Positions 14,513-18,460 of a DNA stretch of 18,460 nt are shown here, one piece after another; within the stretch, counting starts at the first letter, position 1; every line of letters begins with the position of its first letter. The translations under genes and the position numbers were made by a program. The stretch lies in NCBI GenBank assembly GCA_964344335.1, contig CAYFMW010000027.1, forward strand, positions 1 through 18,460. The letters run 5' to 3'. The stretch is from RUG11894 sp964344335. GTDB lineage: Bacteria; Bacillota; Clostridia; Peptostreptococcales; Anaerovoracaceae. Below the pieces are notes generated by a model. That model was not told the DNA's origin. It ran no database searches and saw only the letters and a list, made by a program, of their open reading frames with translations.

Positions 14513-14689
14513 TTATTCAGCATGATGCGCATTTCTTGAGGATCTTTTCTCCGACTTGCGCTTATCTCTGCATTCCTTGCATCTTTTGGGTTCGTTGTCG
14601 AAACCTTTTTCCTTGTAGAATTCCTGCTCGCCTGCGGTGAACACGAATTCCTGACCACAGTCCTGACAAATTAATGTCTTGTCTTCCAT
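14513..14689 (-). CDS. Small zinc-ribbon protein (CxxC...CxxC)
   Basis: This is a 58-residue protein read on the minus strand: MEDKTLICQDCGQEFVFTAG, then QEFYKEKGFDNEPKRCKECR, and a basic end. Four cysteines (C8, C11, C37 and C40) form a complete zinc-ribbon site. The block EFVFTAGEQEFYKEKGF is the signature of a widespread family of short predicted zinc-ribbon proteins (Pfam probable zinc-ribbon, zf_Tbcl type) of unknown role in Firmicutes. The start is well supported by AAGGAG at 14703-14698 with an 8-nt spacer. It is convergent with the Tad operon, divergent from the hexokinase gene, and has its own terminator. It is too short for most gene callers but is clearly real. Confidence 0.92.
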   Translation of the reverse strand: MEDKTLICQDCGQEFVFTAGEQEFYKEKGFDNEPKRCKECRDKRKSEKRSSRNAHHAE

Positions 14690-14733
14690 TGTTTTTTCTC
14701 CTTAAATATGAGTGGGATAGGATTTATGAAATA

Positions 14734-14762
14734 ATATTATCCCCGATTTGCGAATTTGTAAA
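14734..14762 (-). promoter_or_regulatory. Possible promoter of the zinc-ribbon gene
   Basis: On the minus strand TTTACA (14762-14757) is a good -35. After 17 bp, TAATAT (14739-14734) is a moderate -10 (4 of 6). It lies about 45 nt before the start codon in an AT-rich gap, divergent from the hexokinase promoter. Confidence 0.5.
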
Positions 14763-14783
14763 TAGCTTTTGCAAATTTGGCTG

Positions 14784-14792
14784 TGATATAAT
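14784..14792 (+). promoter_or_regulatory. Extended -10 promoter of the hexokinase gene
   Basis: TGATATAAT is a full extended -10 (TGnTATAAT). It lies 39 nt before the hexokinase ATG, so transcription would begin near 14799. No clear -35 is seen, which is often tolerated with an extended -10. The 142-nt gap from 14690 to 14831 holds this and the divergent promoter and nothing else that I can see. Confidence 0.6.
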
Positions 14793-14831
14793 AATAAAAA
14801 GTGGATTTTATGGAGCGACAAGAGCAGGCGT

Positions 14832-16088
14832 ATGAATATAAAAGACTTCTTGGTTTCTATAGATATGCATTCCGAGAAGACGAAGATGGAGCAGCTGGTA
14901 AAGCGCTTTATGGACGAGATGGCGGCCGGGTTAAACGCGGAGCCGTCTTCTTTGCTTATGATACCGTCTTACATCGCTCCTCCTAAGGAATTTCCGAAAA
15001 GCGGAACCGCAATAGCCATAGACGCGGGCGGTACGAACCTTCGCACGGCTCTTGTAAGCTTTGTAAACGGGCGCTGCGAAATTTCTCACTACACTTCCCA
15101 TCCCATGCCCGGAAGCCGCGGAAACGTTTCATCGCAGGAGTTCTTCGCGGAGATTGCGGAGCTCATCCTTCCTTTGACGGATTTTTCCCGGAATATCGGT
15201 TTTTCATTTTCCTATGTAGCAGAAATCTTTCCGAATTTAGATGGAAAGATTATTTCTTTCAACAAGGAGGTTTCGGTTAAGGGAGCGGAAGGTAAGATTA
15301 TCGGACAGGAACTTGTAGCTGCTTTGAAGGCTCAAGGTGCAGAGGGAGATTTTAATTTCGCGCTTATGAACGACACGCTTGCAAGTCTGCTCGGCGGGAT
15401 CGAGAAGATGAATCTTGGCCAAATGGACGGCCTCGCAGGAATGGTGCTCGGCACAGGAAACAATATGTGCTATATGGAGAGAGGCGAGAGAATTAAAAAG
15501 CTAACCGAAGCCTCTGACATGATAATCAACTGCGAATCGGGGATTTTCAGCGGGGCATTTCGCGGGCGCTCCGATGAATTTGTCGACTCCTCGAGTGAAG
15601 CCCCCGGCGATCATCTCCTCGAAAAGATGCTATCCGGGGCTTATCACGGTAAAGTGATAAGTCGGACGATAAAACTTGCGTCCAAAGCGGGCTTGTTGTC
15701 CGGCGCGTTCGGGCAAATTCCCGAACCCTTCAGTCTTTCGCAGATAGACGAATTTTATATCGGAAATAGAAATAATATTTCCGATATGTGCATAGGCAGC
15801 GATGAGGAAAGAATAAGGGAGATAATAGACGACAGCTTCGAGAGGGCGGCCAAGCTCCTGTGTGCCAATGTAGCGGCGGTCTGCCTTCATGTCGACGGAG
15901 GAAAGAGCGAGGAGCGACCCTTCTATTTAGTTTTAGAAGGTTCGGGATTCGAAAAATCTTTGATATTGCCCGATAAATTAGAGAGGTATTTTGAAGAATT
16001 TATAAAAGGGTATTTGAATAGACACATAAAATGCGTAAGAACAGACGACGCTACAATCAAGGGTGCGGCCCTCGCGGCGGTTCTGTGA
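14832..16088 (+). CDS. Hexokinase-family sugar kinase (eukaryote-like type)
   Basis: This 418-residue ATP-dependent hexose kinase is of the classical hexokinase family rather than the usual bacterial ROK or Glk families. The phosphate-1 loop is IAIDAGGTNLR (61-71). The sugar-binding block NIGFSFSYVAEIFPNLDGK (121-139) matches the LGFTFSF-type motif of yeast and animal hexokinases. The catalytic aspartate is D181 (LMNDTLASLLGG), phosphate 2 is GTGNNM (207-212), E235 lies in NCESG, and the adenosine loop is EGSGFEK near the end. All expected catalytic residues are present. ATG 14832 has only a weak ribosome binding site (GCAGG or GGAG upstream). It has its own promoter and is followed 17 nt later by a methyltransferase. 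The substrate could be glucose or another hexose, which sequence alone does not settle. Confidence 0.9.
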   Translation: MNIKDFLVSIDMHSEKTKMEQLVKRFMDEMAAGLNAEPSSLLMIPSYIAPPKEFPKSGTAIAIDAGGTNLRTALVSFVNGRCEISHYTSHPMPGSRGNVSSQEFFAEIAELILPLTDFSRNIGFSFSYVAEIFPNLDGKIISFNKEVSVKGAEGKIIGQELVAALKAQGAEGDFNFALMNDTLASLLGGIEKMNLGQMDGLAGMVLGTGNNMCYMERGERIKKLTEASDMIINCESGIFSGAFRGRSDEFVDSSSEAPGDHLLEKMLSGAYHGKVISRTIKLASKAGLLSGAFGQIPEPFSLSQIDEFYIGNRNNISDMCIGSDEERIREIIDDSFERAAKLLCANVAAVCLHVDGGKSEERPFYLVLEGSGFEKSLILPDKLERYFEEFIKGYLNRHIKCVRTDDATIKGAALAAVL

Positions 16089-16105
16089 ATGGATAGAAGA
16101 AAGAC

Positions 16106-16876
16106 ATGGATAAACGATTCGAAGAACTATATAAAAAGTGGAAAAAGGAAGAAGAAATTGCACATATCCAAGGCTGGGATTTTTCGCATATCGATGGCAG
16201 ATACGAGGAAGAGGGCGATTTGCCCTGGGATTTTAAGACTGTTATCAAAAAGTATTTAACGGACGAGATGGAACTCCTGGATATGGAGACGGGCGGTGGA
16301 GAATTTTTGCTCGGATTGAACCATCCATATTCTAAAACTTCCGCCATCGAGGGGTATAAGCCCAATGTCGAATTTTGCAAAGAGAAACTGCTGCCTTTGG
16401 GGATAGATTTCAAAGAAGCCGACGGAGTATACATTCTGCCTTTCGAAAACGATCAATTCGATATTGTAAGCAACAGGCATGGCGACTATACCTTGCCGGA
16501 ATTAAAAAGAGTATTAAAACCGGGCGGGATATTCCTTACCCAGCAGGTGGGCTCTGAAAACGACCGGGAGCTGGTTAGGCTTTTGCAGCCCGAGATTGAA
16601 GAACCTCCATTTCCCGAACATTTTTTGAAAATCAGACGAAGGCAGATGCAGGAAAGAGGTTTCGATATTTTGGAGAGCGGGGAAGCATTCCGTCCGATTA
16701 AGTTTTATGATGTTGGGGCATTGGTGTGGTTCGCTAAAATCATAGAATGGGAGTTTCCGGGTTTTGAAGTGGATAAGTATTTAGATAATTTGATCAAGGC
16801 GCAGGAGATATTGGAAAGAAATGGCGTAATACAAGGGCGGGTTCACAGGTTTTACATGGTGGCAAGAAAACAATAA
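16106..16876 (+). CDS. Class I SAM-dependent methyltransferase
   Basis: This is a 256-residue Rossmann-fold methyltransferase. The SAM-binding motif I reads LLDMETGGGEFLLG (57-70). An acidic residue ending strand 2 is in AIEGYKPNV (80-88), the motif around FDIVSNRHGDY is at 118-128, and LKRVLKPGGIFLTQQVG (133-149) is the typical post-motif. The N-terminal 50 residues are charged and helical. Substrate cannot be read from sequence; the family resembles UbiE/Methyltransf_11-type small-molecule enzymes. ATG 16106 follows the hexokinase by 17 nt with a poor ribosome binding site (AAGAAAG), so it may be co-transcribed and partly coupled. An imperfect AT-only inverted repeat follows the stop. Confidence 0.88.
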   Translation: MDKRFEELYKKWKKEEEIAHIQGWDFSHIDGRYEEEGDLPWDFKTVIKKYLTDEMELLDMETGGGEFLLGLNHPYSKTSAIEGYKPNVEFCKEKLLPLGIDFKEADGVYILPFENDQFDIVSNRHGDYTLPELKRVLKPGGIFLTQQVGSENDRELVRLLQPEIEEPPFPEHFLKIRRRQMQERGFDILESGEAFRPIKFYDVGALVWFAKIIEWEFPGFEVDKYLDNLIKAQEILERNGVIQGRVHRFYMVARKQ

Positions 16877-16915
16877 GTGAAATAATACTTTATTAAAAAC
16901 AAGAAGGGAAATATT

Positions 16916-17266
16916 ATGGCAAAGTATACAAAAAGATTAAACGGAGAGTTCGGCTCATTGCTCAGCCGCATCGAGCAGGGGATTTTAAATGGAAGCATAA
17001 GCGCTACGCTCGAGGACAGCGTCGACTATAATGCCGGCGATGTGCGGGTGGCCGTGCGCGTGTTTGAGCGCTACAGCTGGATAGGCTCCAACCGCGTAAG
17101 CCTCAATGTTACCCTAGTTGGTCATGGAGACGAATTGTTTCTTATCGGCATCACTTCCGGCGGCAGCCAGGCGATGTTCTTCAAAATCAACACCTTTGGC
17201 GAAGAGGCATTTCTCGAAGAGCTGAGCACCGTTGTAGAGAAGTATGCGACCATGTGGGGCAATTGA
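16916..17266 (+). CDS. DUF6054 family protein
   Basis: This 116-residue soluble protein has no known function. The sequence pattern (GSISATLEDSVDYNAGDVRV, then VFERYSWIGSNRVSLNVTL and GITSGGSQAMFFKINTFGE) fits the DUF6054 family of small Firmicute proteins. It appears to be a mixed alpha/beta fold with an N-terminal helix, a central run of strands, and a C-terminal helix (EEAFLEELSTVVEKYA). No catalytic motif, signal peptide or membrane segment is visible. The ribosome binding site AAGGGAAA is well placed before ATG 16916. Its neighbours (methyltransferase, Nudix, GNAT) give no clear functional lead. Confidence 0.8.
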   Translation: MAKYTKRLNGEFGSLLSRIEQGILNGSISATLEDSVDYNAGDVRVAVRVFERYSWIGSNRVSLNVTLVGHGDELFLIGITSGGSQAMFFKINTFGEEAFLEELSTVVEKYATMWGN

Positions 17267-17298
17267 GCTTCTTATAGGCAGAGGTAAAGGAAGATATT

Positions 17299-17742
17299 GT
17301 GGCGGAAAAAGTTGTTTTTGCAAATCTGTGTATGATTCAAGACGGCAGCAGGGTCGTCGTTCTCGAGAGAAAAGGCTGCGACTGGCCCGGCATCACCTTC
17401 CCCGGGGGGCATGTTGAAGAGGGGGAGTCATTTACGGAAGCGGTAATTCGAGAAATTAAAGAAGAAACCGGTCTGACTATTCGTTCTCCCCGTATATGCG
17501 GGATAAAAAACTGGCATGAAGATGACCAAAGAGCAGTGGTTTTGCTATATAAGACGAGTCAATTCGAAGGAACTTTGCAATCATCTGAAGAAGGAGAGGT
17601 ATGGTGGGAAGAAATAGATAATCTACCGAATCTCAACCTTGCGTACGACATGGAAGACTTGCTCCGCGTATTTACTGATGATAACTTAAGCGAATTCTTG
17701 TACAGGCAAACTGAAAACGGCTGGCAGAAGGAATTAAAATAA
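17299..17742 (+). CDS. Nudix hydrolase (MutT-like)
   Basis: This 147-residue Nudix hydrolase would cleave a nucleoside diphosphate linked to another moiety. The Nudix box is complete at residues 37-59: G37, E43, R51, then EIKEETGL. Upstream is the usual LERKGCDWPGITFPGG. The size and the DWPGITFPGGHVE block resemble 8-oxo-dGTP diphosphatase-type proteins, but substrates of Nudix enzymes cannot be assigned reliably from sequence. The start is GTG 17299, with AAAGGAAGA at 17287-17295 a few bases upstream. The gene lies 32 nt after the DUF6054 gene with no terminator between, so they may share a transcript. Confidence 0.9.
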   Translation: MAEKVVFANLCMIQDGSRVVVLERKGCDWPGITFPGGHVEEGESFTEAVIREIKEETGLTIRSPRICGIKNWHEDDQRAVVLLYKTSQFEGTLQSSEEGEVWWEEIDNLPNLNLAYDMEDLLRVFTDDNLSEFLYRQTENGWQKELK

Positions 17743-17770
17743 TATTTTATAATTATATTCGGAGGAGCTA

Positions 17771-18244
17771 GTGGAATTTATAGTCAAGGAAATTTTTGAT
17801 AGTAAGGAAAAGGAACGGATATCAAGGGAAGTATTGTACGACCTTCCGGAGTGGTTCGGAATTCCGGAAAGTACGCAGGCATATATTTGCGACTCTCAAA
17901 GCAAGCCCTTTGTGGCATGTTTTGCCGATGACGAAGTCGCCGGCTTCATTGTTATGAATGCCACCAGCGAAGACTGCGCGGATATTTATGTTATGGGAGT
18001 AAAAAAGAAATTTCATCACATGGGCGTCGGGACTATGCTCAACGAAGCATTTGAAGTCATGGCCAGGGAAAGAGGATATACATATTCTCAGGTGAAGACG
18101 GTTAAAAGGGGATGCTACGAAGAGTACGACATTACAAACAGTTTCTATGAGTCCATCGGATACAAGGAGTTGGAATGCTTCCCGACTTTATGGGATGAAA
18201 GGAATCCTTGTCAAATCTATATTAAGTATATAGGACAGTTATAA
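17771..18244 (+). CDS. GNAT-family N-acetyltransferase
   Basis: This 157-residue GCN5-related N-acetyltransferase has motif A at 72-100: strand IYVMGVKK, then the acetyl-CoA pyrophosphate loop FHHMGVGTML in place of the consensus R/Q-x-x-G-x-G/A, then a helix. Motif B is near NSFYESIGYKE (123-133). The opening helix, EWFGIPESTQAYICD, resembles acetyltransferases often annotated only as GNAT. The start is GTG 17771 with a strong ribosome binding site GGAGGAG at 17761-17767. A TATAAT at 17748-17753 may mark its own promoter, but no -35 fits. The substrate is unknown; antibiotic or small-amine acetylation is possible but not shown. Confidence 0.88.
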   Translation: MEFIVKEIFDSKEKERISREVLYDLPEWFGIPESTQAYICDSQSKPFVACFADDEVAGFIVMNATSEDCADIYVMGVKKKFHHMGVGTMLNEAFEVMARERGYTYSQVKTVKRGCYEEYDITNSFYESIGYKELECFPTLWDERNPCQIYIKYIGQL

Positions 18245-18294
18245 AGATTTAATTCATTTGAAAGTTATGCGGCTGATAATTAAGGAGGCTCGCC

Positions 18295-18460
18295 ATGAAT
18301 AAAAAAGAATTCGGCATCTTAAGAGCTTATGTCGTGCCTCATCCGCCCGTCGTTTTGCCGGAAATCGGGAGAGGACGCGAAGAGGAGATAGCAGCCACTG
18401 GTAAAGCCATGAGGCAGGTGGCCAGGGAAATTGCAGAGCTTGCGCCGGATACGATTATCC
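18295..18460 (+). CDS. AmmeMemoRadiSam-type protein, Memo/LigB N-terminus (partial)
   Basis: Only the first 55 codons are inside the window; the gene runs off the 3' edge. It starts at ATG 18295 with a strong AAGGAGG at 18282-18288. The peptide GILRAYVVPHPPVVLPEIGR followed by a helix and ELAPDTII matches the N-terminus of class III extradiol dioxygenase-like (LigB/Memo) domains; H16 in the PHPP block would be a metal ligand. In Firmicutes this domain is often fused to AMMECR1 and encoded with a radical SAM protein as the AmmeMemoRadiSam set. Whether the fusion and the radical SAM partner are present cannot be seen here. Confidence 0.8.
   Translation, partial: MNKKEFGILRAYVVPHPPVVLPEIGRGREEEIAATGKAMRQVAREIAELAPDTII

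Noticed and set aside
16089..16256. Short plus-strand frame starting ATG at 16089
   Set aside because: It overlaps the methyltransferase in another frame, has no ribosome binding site and no similarity to known proteins.
16868..16900. AT-rich inverted repeat after the methyltransferase
   Set aside because: The arms contain only weak pairs and a bulge, and no clean T-tract follows, so a terminator is not supported.
17748..17753. TATAAT upstream of the GNAT gene as a promoter
   Set aside because: No -35 at suitable spacing and no extended TG; the AT-rich gap makes a chance match likely.

Overview
The window reads as a chromosomal segment of a low-to-mid GC Gram-positive anaerobe of the class Clostridia. 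The evidence is the rpsU-phoH-ybeY-cdd-era-recO cluster, the one-subunit zinc-type glycyl-tRNA synthetase, strong GGAGG-type ribosome binding sites, several TTG/GTG starts, heavy use of AGA/AGG and ATA codons, and a Tad pilus locus of the monoderm type with no secretin. The exact family cannot be fixed by eye; something near the Anaerovoracaceae or Lachnospiraceae is plausible. Almost everything is on the plus strand. The only minus-strand gene supported is a 58-residue zinc-ribbon protein at 14513-14689.

Region 1 (1-7169) is housekeeping. rpsU has its own extended -10 promoter and a strong intrinsic terminator. A tightly packed run follows: phoH (TTG start), ybeY, cdd, era and recO. Next come a DUF4342 protein with a six-fold 11-residue helical repeat tail, glyS, and a type I asparaginase whose TTG start overlaps the glyS stop. 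Two tandem hairpin terminators close this block.

Region 2 (7210-14456) is a Tad (tight adherence, type IVc) pilus operon behind a good sigma-A-like promoter. Its order is TadZ-like ATPase with a lysine-less P-loop, TadA/CpaF ATPase, TadB, an enlarged TadC with an extracytoplasmic Ig-like insert, a 57-residue Flp1-like pilin, a TadE-like minor pilin, a DUF5702 protein, a pseudopilin ending in two tandem 52-residue Y-H-x3-C...C-x2-C modules, and a stand-alone DUF6382-like protein. Most genes overlap by 8 or 35-37 nt, so they are probably translated in a coupled way. TadA powers assembly, TadB/TadC form the inner-membrane platform, TadZ localises the machine, Flp is the filament subunit and the others are minor pilins or assembly factors. 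No prepilin peptidase is present in the window.

Region 3 (14456-18460) is mixed and somewhat more AT-rich. It holds the convergent zinc-ribbon gene with its own terminator, a divergent promoter region, a hexokinase of the eukaryote-like family, a class I methyltransferase, a DUF6054 protein, a Nudix hydrolase, a GNAT acetyltransferase and the first 55 codons of a Memo/LigB-type protein cut by the window edge.

The most interesting material is in the Tad operon (tandem metal-binding-like modules on a pseudopilin, the Ig-like insert in TadC, the degenerate TadZ) and the repeat tail of the DUF4342 protein. No CRISPR array, insertion sequence, rRNA, tRNA or T-box was seen.
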